From Sycobia sp. Sy_11 (lineage: Eukaryota > Arthropoda > Insecta > Hymenoptera > Epichrysomallidae), in assembly GCA_018907035.1 (NCBI GenBank), contig JACCIC010000373.1:57723-121722 (forward strand): DNA of 64,000 nucleotides, written 5' to 3'. Below, one piece after another: positions 24,885 through 62,790 of the stretch (positions are counted from its first letter, which is position 1; each line of letters begins with the position of its first letter). Position numbers and translations under genes: made by a program. Below the pieces are notes generated by a model. It searched no databases and was not told the origin of the DNA. It saw only the letters and a program-made list of their open reading frames with translations.

Positions 24885-25760
24885 CACTTATACAACAAGC
24901 ATATGCATACTATATTACGTTGAAATAATAAAGTGTATACTAAAGGAATTCCTTTATATTCATTTATATCGTCGATCTAGTTTGCATGCCAAATATTCAC
25001 ACATCATCATATATAATAGCAGGATTTTGATACACCATTAAGAGTGACAGAGAAAAGGATACAAAGCGAGATATTTTTTATCTTCGCCGGGTGAACACAT
25101 AACAGAGAAAGTACAAGCCTTTCCTTTTCCCGTTGTTGTTTTTTTTTATTTTTTTTTTCGAAAAATTAATATTTCTCTGCCGTTACCATCATAATCATTG
25201 TCTTTGAATTATTACGCTATTTGCCCACATTTCATTTCAATTAGAACTTTAGTTCTGATTCGTCTGTTTTATTTTCGATTCGAACGAAAATTTTTACAGA
25301 ACGATGGAATCAAGAAATAATACAATCTTAATGTAGTCATAAGAAACCTTATAAACTTACCTTGGCGTACCTGTTTATTTTGTTATTTCAATCAATAAAT
25401 TTCTACATTTTAACTAAAATATTTATTATTTATTTAACGAAATATATTATGAATTCCAGTCGTAGAAATTTGAAAAATATTTTAAATAAAAACAAAAATC
25501 ATTTTGCCTAAAACTTTCTTTAAAACATAGTTAATATTTTATACTGTAAAATCTCTGTACAATTTAATTAAGAGCCTTCTAATGGGTAATTCGAGTCAAA
25601 TTGATTTGCATTCTATATAAAAAAAATCAATACTTACTATGTTTTGTTTCTGCAAGTCACAAATTAATGCTTCCAAATAGCTCACAAAACTGTCTTTAAA
25701 ATTTTAATTTAGAATGGATATAATTCTGGTACACATGACATTCAAATTTCATAGTCAACT

Positions 25761-25764
<4 letters not shown>

Positions 25765-25815
<51 letters not shown>
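25765..25815. repeat. (TA)n microsatellite
   Basis: Uninterrupted TA dinucleotides in the AT-rich intergenic block. Confidence 0.95.
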
Positions 25816-25818
<3 letters not shown>

Positions 25819-28800
25819 TAAAATTTTAATTTATGAAATCAAATAAAATTTCACTTGGCACCCTGTGCAATAAAATTTGAAGTAGTGAAATTCAATTCAT
25901 ACAATTAATTTTAGATCCAAAAGTAATATATTGTAATATCTGATAGTTATAGTCTGTTAAGAAGTCATAACAAAACGCTTGCATTTGATTTACAGACACT
26001 GCATTAATGTAATTTTCTGGCACTTGTTACAAATCAAACAAAATACAGTCTTTTTTCAATTTTATAATAAACGTATAATAATTCATAATGAATAATTGTA
26101 GTTATGCTTTGGTACTTTTTCACAATAAATATTTTCAAAAAATAAGCTTTATTGTAACGCTGAAGCATTATCAAGAGTACAGCTACGACTTAACTTACTT
26201 AAATATTAATTAAAAACAAGAAAATTATTGTTTACTTCTCGACATATAAATCTATTATGATACTGAGATTCATTGTGTAACAAATAATTCTGTCTGAAAG
26301 TTTAATTGTACGTTACAGTACATGTAGTATTTTTATTTAACGTCTGCCTAACTGGTAGTTTGTTTTAGTACACGTTCATATATTTTAGCCTTTTATTGCA
26401 CAACTAGCCGATATAAAAGTCAATGCATATGCATTAGAATTAGAATTATATAATATTCGATATTTTGGTTTATTTAGGGCTGTTAATTTAATTATCATTA
26501 ATTTTTTTAAATATTATTTGTCATCCTGGCATTCATTAAACATTGCGCAACAGAAAAGGTTCAATTTGTGGAGATATAGTGATTCATAGGAGGGTATAGT
26601 TAAAATAAAAATACAGAGATTTTTTAAATTTTCAAGATATTATTATTAGCACATGGAAGTTCGCATTTTTTTTTTACAGAATTAGATAAAGACGAACGGT
26701 CAACATCGGTAAATTATATATAAATTAACCGAAGATGCTTTGCAAATTTGTGGGCGCATTCACTTTGCGCCCGGAGTCGTCTTTCTAAATAAAAATAAAC
26801 ATTATAATACAATCAGTAATACAGGTAATAATAGATAATTATTACATTGTAAAATATCACAACATTAATATCTGAAACTTTCTCTTATGATGAATAAATT
26901 CCCTTTTTATGTACAAAAAGCCTGATGCAAACTAAAAATAAAAAATATAAAAATATATAAATCCACATTCGAAGGAGAAGGCAAATTTTTTATTTAAAAA
27001 AAGAAGGGTTATTTTTCTTAAATTTTCAGAATTTGGATAAATTCTTGTCAGACTTTTTTCTTGCATGGACTTCCTGAAGACCAACTTTTCATTTTGACGA
27101 CGCCCTTTATACAGTGTGAGGAGGAAAAATAAAGTTATACTGCCGCCAGGCATGTGGATTTAATTTTTTTTTTCTTCTTTTTATAATGTACAAAAGAGGA
27201 ATCTTTCCATGCTCATTCATTATATAGTTACAACGGAGAGAAAAGGCAGATCGGCTGAAGATTTTTTCTTTCTCGTTTGAATAAATAAAAAATTTGCGCA
27301 ATATCTACAAATAAAACAATTACTATGCTACGCGACATACTAGAAAAAATAACTGTACATCTCGAATTTGTTTGTAATGTTACTGACGTAAAATTACAGA
27401 CGCGAGTATAAGACTAATTTCGTAACATTTGCAACTCGTTCTTTATTTTTTGCTTATTAATTTTTCTCGTTTTTTTTTTCGCCTTTCGTTTTTCTATTAA
27501 TGGCTTAGTTTTTGACACTTCGTACAGCGATGATGATCAATGACTTGGTTATGGCTCTTTTTTATTTATTTTTTTGCTGCTGTCGCGTGTTTTTCGCGCA
27601 CAGATCGCTACGATACAGTATATACGTCCCTCATTGATTTGCGAATGCTAAGAATTTTTGGATAAATTAACGCGCAATGAAATGATCCACGCCTGTCGCG
27701 CATTATAGTGAGCATAAAAACTCGTTGAAAAGCGCCGATTCCAATTGAAACTGACTTTTAAAAAAAGAAATGCCATTGGAGCGTTTGTCTTTCAGCCAGT
27801 AAATATTCGAACTGGAGACGCGTGGAAAAGAGTCGCGACCGTATTTTTCTCCGCACTTTTTCAGTTTTAACGGTGGCCTAATCCTATATATATATATGTA
27901 TATATATGTATGCAATGGCAGCAAGCTCATTTAAAAATATTTGCAAGACAAGATACAAAGGAAAACATATTGTGTACTACCTCATCAGTCGACTGGCAGT
28001 ACATTAGCATTTCGATGACATTCGATTAAACGATTTTGTCGAGCCAAGATACTATTTTGACTTGACCCTTTCCCCCCTCCTCTACTTTTTATAAACTCGG
28101 AAATTTACTTATGAATTCCAATGTACATTCATAAATGATGAGAAGCCGACCTTTTTCAAGTTTATTTTTCCAAATTAAACAAACTTATTATTTAATGTTT
28201 CATAAAGCTTTCCGATTATTCTTATAAAGTTTTTTTTTTTTTATTTGCTTCTTGGACGATCATACTAAACGGCAATTTGGTGTTCACAAATTGCATAAAC
28301 ATGTCAAACGCAGTGTCAATTCCTCGCAAAAATATAAAAAGCCGATTCGAATCCTTCTTCTCGACGAGATGACAAATTTTATTTAACATCAAAACTCACG
28401 ATTTTATTACTCTATTATTTTGTAAAATACTTTTTTTTTTTAACAACTATTACATTTGATCACTTCTCAATAATAATCGAAGTAGGCGAATTTTGAAATT
28501 AAATGAAATTTGTATTCAGTTCGAAATATCTATAAGTAAATTGTACACTTTCGTACTCTTATTCAGAAAGGAAAAGTTTAATTCTCCTCGCTACCATTTA
28601 TTCACAATTCACCCGTGTCCAGGTGCGCATCATATCGATACAACAATACAAGTTTTATTCTTCAATTGTACGGAAATAATGTATGTAACACCAGCCATTT
28701 AACTACATAACAGTTACTACGCTATATTTACAGACTGCATTCACGGGATGCACCAACCGATCGTTTCAGATTAATTTCAAAGTATAAGACAAGATTTAAA

Positions 28801-29036
28801 ATTATCGCTATTCAACTTATCAATTGAAATAATTGAAACTCTTATTTATGATACTGATAGTTCGCAACGAGTTTATTAGCTTTGAGTATAATTGTATTTA
28901 TTTATTTCTTGCTTTGTATAAACGGGGAAGATTTGCTGACAGAGAAGAGTATGAAAAAAGAAAAATCACAGAAAATTATAAAATGTTAGGAAAAGGATTC
29001 GGAAATTAGTTTGGCATGAACTTTTCGTACTGTAAA

Positions 29037-29040
<4 letters not shown>

Positions 29041-29096
<56 letters not shown>
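29041..29096. repeat. (TA)n microsatellite
   Basis: Uninterrupted TA dinucleotides. Confidence 0.95.
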
Positions 29097-29099
<3 letters not shown>

Positions 29100-30179
29100 A
29101 TTTACATAAAAATACAACTTTTTTCAAGATGCTTAATATAATAAGCGAGAAACTATCGTCACTGAATAAAGGAAATAAAAATAAGGTTTTTTTAAGAGAA
29201 CAATTGCGCTCAAAATCAGTTCTTTAACGTAAAAAAAGTTTTTCTCAACAGTTCTCGATTGTACGCATTTTTAGAGATATCTCTGTTATTTTTCATAATT
29301 CCTTTAATCAACGGCTATTACAACGAAGTACACGTAATCCGATGTTTTGCCGTGGCCTTATCGGAAAGAGTTCAACGGCCAATATATTTATCACTGGGTT
29401 CGTAAAGAATATCTTTGGACAGTCTTCCAACGCAAATTAAAAAAAAAGAAGAGAGAGAAAAAAATATATTCATTGATTTACAAAAGAGAAAAAACAACAA
29501 CTAAAATTAATCTCCATAAAATAGCGTGACAATTGTGGTTTTTTTTCCATTCTCCAAAACCGTCCGAATGGACGAACAGAGCTGAGCAAAGTTTATAATA
29601 CTGTGCAAGATTTAAAAACGAGAAAGGATTATAAATTGTTTTAAAAAAAAAGAACAACTCCGTTGAAAATTTGATATTTTCGAAACCGCAAAGGCGCGGA
29701 GAAAGCAAAGGGAAGATACTCGAGCCGAAATGAGAATTATTCGAATCAGAGCTTATGAGGGATTTACAAGTTGGTGCATTCGCGCCATCGACGTTACCCA
29801 GTTAACGGTTTGTTTATTTATTTACTCGTTTATTTTCACAAAGTTACGTCGCATCAGGTAGATGCGCGCGCATTTTCCATTTTTCCGTCGATATTTTTAT
29901 TCTACATAATAGGTATTATCATATTTACACTGATATCCCACTTTCGCCGCCCTATCGGCTTCGATTCTTATTGGCCAATGCTCCAGTTCGATCGAAGCAC
30001 AGATCAGCAAACAAAAAAAAAAAAAAAAAAGAAAAAAGAAGAAGACATCTTGTGCTTCCACACGTTCTCGTTATTTTATAGTTTTTATCCTTTGCGCAAG
30101 AAAATACGTATATATTTTTTATATAATTGTATATATGCACATGGGGTCGGCATTGTCTCGATTTTGAGTGTGTTCTATA

Positions 30180-30280
30180 TAATAATAATAAAAATAATAA
30201 TAATAAGAATTATAATAGTAATAATAATAGTAATAATAATAATAATAAGAATAATAATAATAAGAATAATAATAATAATT
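30180..30280. repeat. Imperfect (AAT)n trinucleotide repeat
   Basis: AAT units with occasional AAG, AAA and AGT variants; gives Tyr- or Asn-rich spurious frames. Confidence 0.9.
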
Positions 30281-31097
30281 TTTCTCTTCTTTTCTATCCA
30301 TATTTTTAAGCACTTTCTTGCTTATATATCTATCTAATATACTTTGAAACACTTTCTTTTCTTTTCGTCTTGCTTTTATTTTTTATTTATTTATTTATTT
30401 ATTTTTTTGTATCTTACGCTTCATGTTACTCCTTTGTTGCACAACAGTCTATATATAAATATATGGACACGCTTATCGGCTCACGACGTGTGTTCATATA
30501 CATTATGAATTAATTATTATATAATACGCTCGTCTTGCGCGGATCCAGGTACACTCCTTCTTGGACCATACATACATATAGGCGTACATACATGCATACA
30601 TACATATATATGATCCTTGGCCTGCAGACGACTCGAGATTGCTTTAAAAAAAGGGCTTTGTTTTCTTCGATAAAATACACTTTTTCCGCGTACGCTCCGC
30701 TGATGAAAAAAACAATTCGGTGACGTCGACGATTAAAAATTTTACATCGAAGTATTTTACGCCCAGGAGCCTAATTAATGCATGACAAAGCATCGACGCA
30801 AGATGCCAACAAGATCATGTCTCGTCATGTTTCGACGATCACGGCCTATCGTAAAAAATACACAGAAATCATAACGAGTCTGAAGCACGCGTCGCCAGAG
30901 TTTGGCAAAGTAATTCTGCACAATTAGGTAAAGTTGCCGGAATTTGCAATAACTATCAATCGTCGGTTTAAAGCCGTATTTCAGTGTGAAATAAGAAAAA
31001 ATACCTCTCATATACTGATCAACGTGAATTTATTAAACATCGATTTTTCTTAAAAAATTTCATTGTACTTCGATGACGCAAGCCTCAGACTCTACAT

Positions 31098-31101
31098 ATA
31101 T

Positions 31102-31150
<49 letters not shown>
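31098..31150. repeat. (TA)n microsatellite
   Basis: TA dinucleotides with one CATA interruption at the left, near the 3' end of the FAM102-type gene. Confidence 0.9.
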
Positions 31151-31152
<2 letters not shown>

Positions 31153-31248
31153 ATTTTCAAAATCTTTTTATAGCGGTATTATTATTAAGACCAAAAAAAT
31201 TAAATGAAATCCGATCTTTTGGCGCATCGCGAGTCGTCCAACCGCTCA

Positions 31249-31251
<3 letters not shown>

Positions 31252-31282
<31 letters not shown>
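31252..31282. repeat. (TC)n microsatellite
   Basis: TC dinucleotides on the plus strand; GA on the FAM102-type transcript. Confidence 0.95.
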
Positions 31283-31284
<2 letters not shown>

Positions 31285-31478
31285 GCACACGCATACATAC
31301 CATGCGCACGTACACCCCCTCCCCCCACGTAAACACGTACAATCGGCATATACGAATTCGCACGAGCTCAACAGCGTGTACATGCGCACGCGGACGCGCG
31401 CGCGCATACGCGAGATAAATGCACGGGCGCGCGCGACCGGAGCGCACCATCCACCCATCCGCCCATCCGTCGGCCAGC

Positions 31479-31683
31479 TCACAACCTGGACAGCGACCTG
31501 CCGTACGCGCCGACGGCCAGGTCGTCCGCGTGGCTCCCGTCGGCGCCGACGCCGCCCACCTCGTCATCGTCGTCGCAGCCGAGCTCGTACGCGAGCTCCG
31601 GCACGAGGGCGAGGCTGAAGGCGAGGCTGCCGGGGCCGCCGACCCCGCCGCCGAGCCCCGACGACTGTCGCTGGTAGCCGCTG
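31479..31683 (-). CDS. Candidate alternative last exon of the FAM102-type gene
   Basis: An open frame of 205 nt, from an acceptor ccactacag at 31684 to a stop at 31479, joins in phase to a donor AACAACAG|gtaaca at 31830. It would skip the TAA at 31827-31829 and add about 68 residues (SSGYQRQSSG ... ELAYELGCDDDDEVGG ... GAYGRSLSRL). The intron would be 147 nt with a (CAG)n tract. The adjacent CAG makes a tandem acceptor. Inference from open frame, phase and composition; not proven. Confidence 0.45.
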
Positions 31684-31737
31684 CTGTAGTGGTGGCCGCG
31701 GGCCCGTGCCGCTGCCGCCGTCCCCGCCGATGCTGCC

Positions 31738-31768
<31 letters not shown>

Positions 31769-31769
31769 C
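31738..31769. repeat. (CTG)n/(CAG)n trinucleotide tract
   Basis: CAG on the minus (transcribed) strand, downstream of the short FAM102-type stop codon and inside the possible 147-nt intron. Confidence 0.9.
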
Positions 31770-31826
31770 CGTCGCCGCCGCTGCTGCCAATACCACGGCC
31801 GGGCCGCCCTGGCCGGCGTCCTGTTG

Positions 31827-57054
<25,228 letters not shown>

Positions 57055-57665
57055 TTAAAAATTATTGTTTTCAAATATATTTGTACCAAATTATTATACA
57101 CCATTACATTACTATATTGTACCAAATATGTTTCCAAAAAAATTTTATCGTATAATTTATGCTGTAAATTCTATTAGGAAAAAGTCGACGTATCGGTCAC
57201 CTGCGATTCTTACTTGAAAGTTTTAGCTCATGCTTACAAGACGACGGATTTTAGCTAATATATACCTGAAAAATTCATATGTATGTTTCATTAAAAATGA
57301 ATCATTGATTAATGTTTTACTAGGAAAGGATATTGGCTTAAAAAAAACCCTACAAGAAAAAAATTGATTCGACGATAATGAATATGTTAATATTCGCAGA
57401 CATTTTGTTCGTTTACAATTTTGGTCTTTTAGCTTTGGTCTTTCATTTATGATAATTCTAGAAATTTTGTAAAAGCATTTGTTCTAAAAGCTCTGCTTGG
57501 ATAATTGTCAAATTTTTTTGTTCAATACGGGATATTTTATAAAGATCTATAGTTCTCTCCCGTAGTAAATGCCGTTTTATCGACCATTTTGTAACTGGAA
57601 AAGGATTATTACATGAGAAAACATATTGACACCTAAGAAATTTCAAATCTACAAGACTATTGGCA

Positions 57666-57668
<3 letters not shown>

Positions 57669-57708
<40 letters not shown>
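57669..57708. repeat. (TC)n microsatellite
   Basis: Uninterrupted TC dinucleotides. Confidence 0.95.
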
Positions 57709-57709
<1 letters not shown>

Positions 57710-60700
57710 CAAGCTCAACTAATACAAAGAATCCCATGTATAGTACAGCGCTCCCTCGAATTTTGTATATTTCTCGGAAACGTTTTCGAACCCTATTGAT
57801 ATATCGCGCAAACGCTCCCTTCGCCGGCCAATAACCATAAAACCACTGTACACGCCAAATCCTAACCGTTGCGCGTGCTCCGTTCACATCGCCTACCCTC
57901 ATGGAGCGAATCGATCTCCAAATCGCTCGCGCGCGCTCGCACTGGGCTTCCCTATAAACACACACACACGCGCGCGCGCGCATACAGTCAGACAGACAAA
58001 TATCCTCAACCTCCCTACACGCGAAATTTCGGCAATCGTCCAAATAGTCCCCCCTCCGCGCATGCATGTGTTCAAGCGTGACTTTACCAAGCGCACGCAC
58101 ACATATACACACATGCGCGCGCTGCAAATTCGCAATTCAGCTCACATCCCAACAAGATCAACACTGCGGTCAATCTCGTTTCGGGATATGACACATTCAG
58201 ACTGAAGAGAGAGAGAGAGAGAGAGAGAGAACGAGCAGGCAAGTCCGAAAAGACCAACTGTTGAGAGGCGGGAACGCCTGGGAAGTTTTGCCAGAACTGG
58301 AGCAGAAACAGATCTGGGGGATTTGGATGCTTTTAACTTAATCCGCGTGCTCTAGAAATTCGATAGAACACGTTTGATCCATATAAATGTACTAATGGAA
58401 ATACCTCGAGATTTATAAAGACCTGATCCAACTTAGCTGTTTCCGAAGAGGTTCAGATTGATTGAAATTACTAAACGTCATTTGTTCGATTGTTGTATAT
58501 GTATATAATTATATAATATGATGTATGGAATATGAGGAAGTGAAAATATCAGACAAGAGCAATATTTTTCTAAAATGCATTTATATAACTCGAAAAACGA
58601 GGAGCTACCATACGTACGCGAGGACGAGCGTTTACAGGCTAATAAATGTGCTAAAAAATATTAAAAAAAAAGCCCGAGAGCTCTGAAAGAAACTGTGAAA
58701 ACTATAAGAAATGTCAAGGCATCGAAACATCGTAAAATATATCCTCACGCCGTACAGCGGAAAAAATCCAGCAATAACGCACGCTATGATCATAAAACAT
58801 TCGCCCCGCTGGATTATCCTAAGCAGTTGTAACTCTGAGCGTAATAAAATCGCTTGGGCGCGCAAGTGATAAATATGTACAATAAACTCCAATACGTATT
58901 TTATGCGTGGTTCGATCGTTTCCATCTCAGATATTAGTTTATGCTACATTATTTTTTAAGTAAGACTGAAATAATCCATTATCTAAGCCCATTTATTGAT
59001 ATAATATGGTTTTTCGATAAACTTCTTAAAAACTACCCACCACCGATCTTGGATGAAAAATGGAAAAATTGATTCCATCAAATGATTCCATGATGATGGA
59101 AAAATTTGTATCGTACTTATGTTTTTGGGGGTCTTAATTATGAATATGGTAGTGCACACGATGGTTAATCTATCAACAATCAGCTGTTTTATCTAGAATA
59201 TTTGAAAAACCGACTGAATTTCGATGAAGAATATATAAAGAACTACGCATGTTCGTGGACATGCGCGGACTCGTTTCAATGTTGCTCTTTGCGTTGTTAT
59301 TCATTCCTTTGAAACCAGTACTGGAAAAATAGGGATATCTTTTTTTCTTTTGTAAAAAACAATTCCTCGGATTCAGCGCATCAGAATTCACGCCGTCGAA
59401 TAAACTTGCTTTTGTCGTTAGCGGCAATTTCTTGGTGGTTAGCTTTTGTGGAAAGTTGAGACGATGACGCACTTCATATATATGTATCATCGTGTAGGTA
59501 TAAGTCCACGATCAAATCAGCGTATGAGAATGACATTCTAAGAGTAACAGGTACCTAATGACATTCAGTTTTCAAGAATACGGAAAGATGATAATTTTAG
59601 ATGAACTTGGACTATGATGTGCCATTAAACTTGAAGTTATTCGCGCCTCATCCCGTTGAAGCCAGAAAATTCCTATTTTTTTATTTGATTTTCAATTTAT
59701 TTCATAAGAACATCATATTATCTGTGAGAAAAAGAACATTTTTATATTGTAAACAACTGAATTTCAGGCGTTAACGGATTAAAATAAAAATCTGCCTATT
59801 CAGTAACTTCATTAGGTATCTGGAATATCATGGAGGTCAATTCGGTGGATAATATCGCCTATGGTAAGAGCCGAACAACATAACAATAAATGGAATTTAA
59901 AAACTACTTTTCAACGATACATAAGAAACAAGATTGAACAAAAACATTACAATCAATGGGAATTGCTTTCAAGGTATAATCAAAATTTGATGTAAGAAGG
60001 CTGATTAGTAAAAAGGTTATGGCCAATTTTCATGTTATTTTGGGATAAAATTCCACGTAGAATTGTAGGATTTGCACATACTACAAAAATATGAACGTAT
60101 TCAGAATCCTTGCGCAAATGAATCTAGAAGCCATGTTTCAGTACAGTTAATCTTTGTGTGTAAAATAAACTTATTTGTTTTTGTTAGTAATCTAGCGCAA
60201 TGTACGACTGATATACAGAATGCTTTTGCCCTATAACCTATTTCTAGTTCAGAAACACAATGCCTTTCACATTTATACAGGCGTAATGGGCGTCTTTTCA
60301 CCCGGAGACGAAATTTCGGCGATGGAACAATGAAACGGATAAGCCGCATAATGCGCGCCTGCTGCCTCCTTTTACCGCGTTTATCATCGCTTAAACCAAG
60401 GATTGAACATCCTCGGAGAGGCAGAAATGGACTAGATGTATATCTCACTACCGCAATGCGATCTTCCTTCGTCTATTACACTCGTGCTCGTTACTGCACG
60501 CGTCATTCTAGACGACACGTGCATTTATTCCTCAATATATTCAAAGTTTAACTGTCATTGAGGTTGTGTCGACTTACGGTTACAAAAATTAATTAAATGT
60601 GTATGTACATAATGTATGGTGACTTCGATGACGAAACTTTCGTTTTCCATATAATTACATTATATTTTTTAATTTTATGGGAATACCAAAATATCGAATA

Positions 60701-60731
60701 CTTCGCACATGTTTTTAGTAAAATGACGTAT

Positions 60732-60980
60732 CCCGCATGGTATTTTGTAACTTTCGGTACGTATTTTTCGTTTAGCACTAATTCAAATGCTATCGTTATT
60801 CTTTTGTTTTGACAATAGCCACCTCGCTTAAGATCTTTCTCACATTATCATTATTGCTTGAACATGAATTAATCGAGAAAAATATGCTTCGCGTTACCTC
60901 AGACGGTGATTACTGTTTCCCGTCGTATTTTGTAACTTTTACCACGAATTTTCGTTCACCACAAATTTTAAAGGTATATT
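60732..60980. repeat. Diverged direct duplication, about 190-bp spacing
   Basis: Blocks around 60732 and 60921 share TATTTTGTAACTTT, an A[CT]GTATTTTTCGTT-like segment followed by ACTAATT/ACAAATT, and an upstream CTTCGC. Possibly a worn tandem repeat. Confidence 0.4.
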
Positions 60981-61322
60981 TTTTTTCTCTTGGCGGAAGA
61001 TGTCTCGCATAAAGGAAAGCTTGCGGTCTACAATGCCGAAAAATTGCTTAATTAAAGAAAAGTCGTTTTTGTATCATGATCGTCAATGAGATCGAAGAAT
61101 TGTCAGTAGAAATAGCATACAATTCGGATAATTATAATGTATGTCTATATATATAGAGCTACATAAAAAAATAAACTGTCGTTATTCGAGATCGTGCATT
61201 CAGCACATTAGTGTCTATAATAATATATAATATGTAATTATCTCTCGAATATTAAAAAATTCCTTTCCTTCGTAACGGATGCGCTTAATATGCATTATAT
61301 ACAAACTGGACCATACGCTCAT

Positions 61323-61325
<3 letters not shown>

Positions 61326-61370
<45 letters not shown>
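61326..61370. repeat. (TA)n microsatellite
   Basis: Uninterrupted TA dinucleotides, 150 bp left of the TIR element. Confidence 0.95.
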
Positions 61371-61374
<4 letters not shown>

Positions 61375-61516
61375 TCCTGGCACTAATAAATCACCTATAA
61401 TAAATCAAACGCAAATGAGAGGTGGGAGGGCCACGTTTCTCGGGGAGAAGAAAAATTTTATCCCAGTTTTTTTTTTTTTTTAATAATTAGCTAATTTGGA
61501 TACGATAGTAGATAGG

Positions 61517-61722
61517 CTATAGGCATACTGGCACATAGGCATTCTGGCACAGGCAAAACTGTGCCAGAACGTATACATTCATTCTGGCACACTCCCACTC
61601 CTCAAAATTGTGCCAGTATCCCGTCCGACGTCACACCCACGAATTACTCAAGGTGCCTTTCGAATCGAGAAGTGCCTGGAGGAGCGGGCAGTGCGCCTTG
61701 AAATGTGCCAGTATGCCTATAG
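61517..61722. mobile_element. 206-bp element with perfect 20-bp terminal inverted repeats
   Basis: The left terminus CTATAGGCATACTGGCACAT (61517-61536) is an exact reverse complement of ATGTGCCAGTATGCCTATAG (61703-61722). Inside, a second hairpin has 11-bp arms TTCTGGCACAG / CTGTGCCAGAA (61542-61552, 61559-61569). The outermost CTATAG permits a TA target duplication. It has no coding capacity; MITE-like. The right half is repeated at 61870-61968. Confidence 0.6.
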
Positions 61723-61869
61723 CTTATTAATTCTACTTTTTAGTTGTTTTTTTCTTTTTTCTGTTGGTGCTAATGGAGGACTAATAGAATAATTTTAGGA
61801 GTTTCGCTTCGTAATATTAATCAATTGTCTATTTAAATAATCTTTCTCACATCTCCACTTATTTGATTT

Positions 61870-61968
61870 CCCGTTTCGACGTCACACCGACGAATTGCTC
61901 AAGGTGCCTTTCGAATGCCTGGAGGAGCGGGCAGTGCGCCTTGAAATTTGTCATTATGCCTTTAGCTT
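61870..61968. repeat. Partial duplicate of the TIR element's right half
   Basis: Nearly the same as 61620-61725 (GACGTCACAC, CAAGGTGCCTTTCGAAT, TGCCTGGAGGAGCGGGCAGT, GCGCCTTGAAAT) but with a short deletion and diverged termini (TTGTCATTATGCCTTTAGC). The left TIR is absent. Confidence 0.75.
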
Positions 61969-62019
61969 TTAGTTTTACTGCTTTATTTGTTTTCTTCTAC
62001 TTTCTTATATGTGGTATAC

Positions 62020-62790
62020 CAATAACAAAATTATGACCATGCCATTGGCATTGAGTTTGTTTTCGTGATGAGAACATAAGTTGTAAAAACGTTCCACATA
62101 CGCTTTGAATATGGTGTAAGATTTTATTGCATATTGGTGACGCTTACTTTCGGAAAATTTATTTTGTATATTTTCAGTCTACGACTCTTAGGAAACTTTT
62201 ATAGCTTTTTTTTTTTTTATTACACTTGAAGTACTGTTTTCGGCTATTTAATATGATTTCCGTGATGTCTACGAATGCATCTCTAATGAACGATATGCGG
62301 TCAATCAATAAAGAAATTATAGCCTTGCCATTGAAATTGAGGTTATTTTCGAGCTGAGAACATAAGATGTTAAAACGTTCCACATACGCTTTTCATATGG
62401 TGTAAGATTCTATGCATATACGTGACGCTTGTGTTCGAAAAATTTTATTTTGTATATTTTCAGTCTACGAGACTCTTAGGAAACTTTTATAGTTTTTTAT
62501 TACACTTAAATTACTGCTTTCGACTATTTAAATATGATTTCCGTGAACTCCACGAATGCTACTCTAATGAACGATGTGCGGCCAAATCAATAACAAAATT
62601 ATTATCAATTACCATGCAATTAACGTGTAGGTTTTTTCTTGATGAGAACGTTCCGCATACTCTCCTAATATCATGTAAGATTCTATACATATTGGTTACG
62701 TATGATTCCGACAAGTTTATTTGTATATTTTCACTCGACGAGGCTTTTAGACAACGACCTTTTCTTGTAGCTTATATAGCATTGGAAACT
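62020..62790. repeat. Diverged tandem repeat, about 287-bp unit, 2.6 copies
   Basis: Blocks recur in order: GAGAACATAAG, AACGTTCCACATACGCTTT, TGTAAGATT, TTTTGTATATTTTCAGTCTA, CTTAGGAAACTTTTATAG, ATATGATTTCCGTGA, CTCTAATGAACGAT. Equivalent points at 62038, 62324 and 62613 give periods of 286 and 289. The third unit is cut off near 62790. Confidence 0.8.

Larger units (their letters stand above)
21701..31478. other. Intergenic region between NRF-6-like promoter and FAM102-type 3' end
   Basis: 9.8 kb with no recognised coding exon. 24550-28900 is uniformly AT-rich with few CpG dinucleotides, unlike 21700-24500, and lies downstream of the FAM102-type stop on the minus strand; it may include a long 3'UTR. 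Microsatellites lie at 23401-23453, 23610-23657, 23764-23820, 24831-24880, 25765-25815, 29041-29096, 30180-30280, 31098-31150 and 31252-31282. Confidence 0.6.

Noticed and set aside
29771..30337. 188-aa plus frame
   Set aside because: Contains poly-Lys from an A-run and Ile-rich sequence from the (AAT)n repeat; no recognisable protein.
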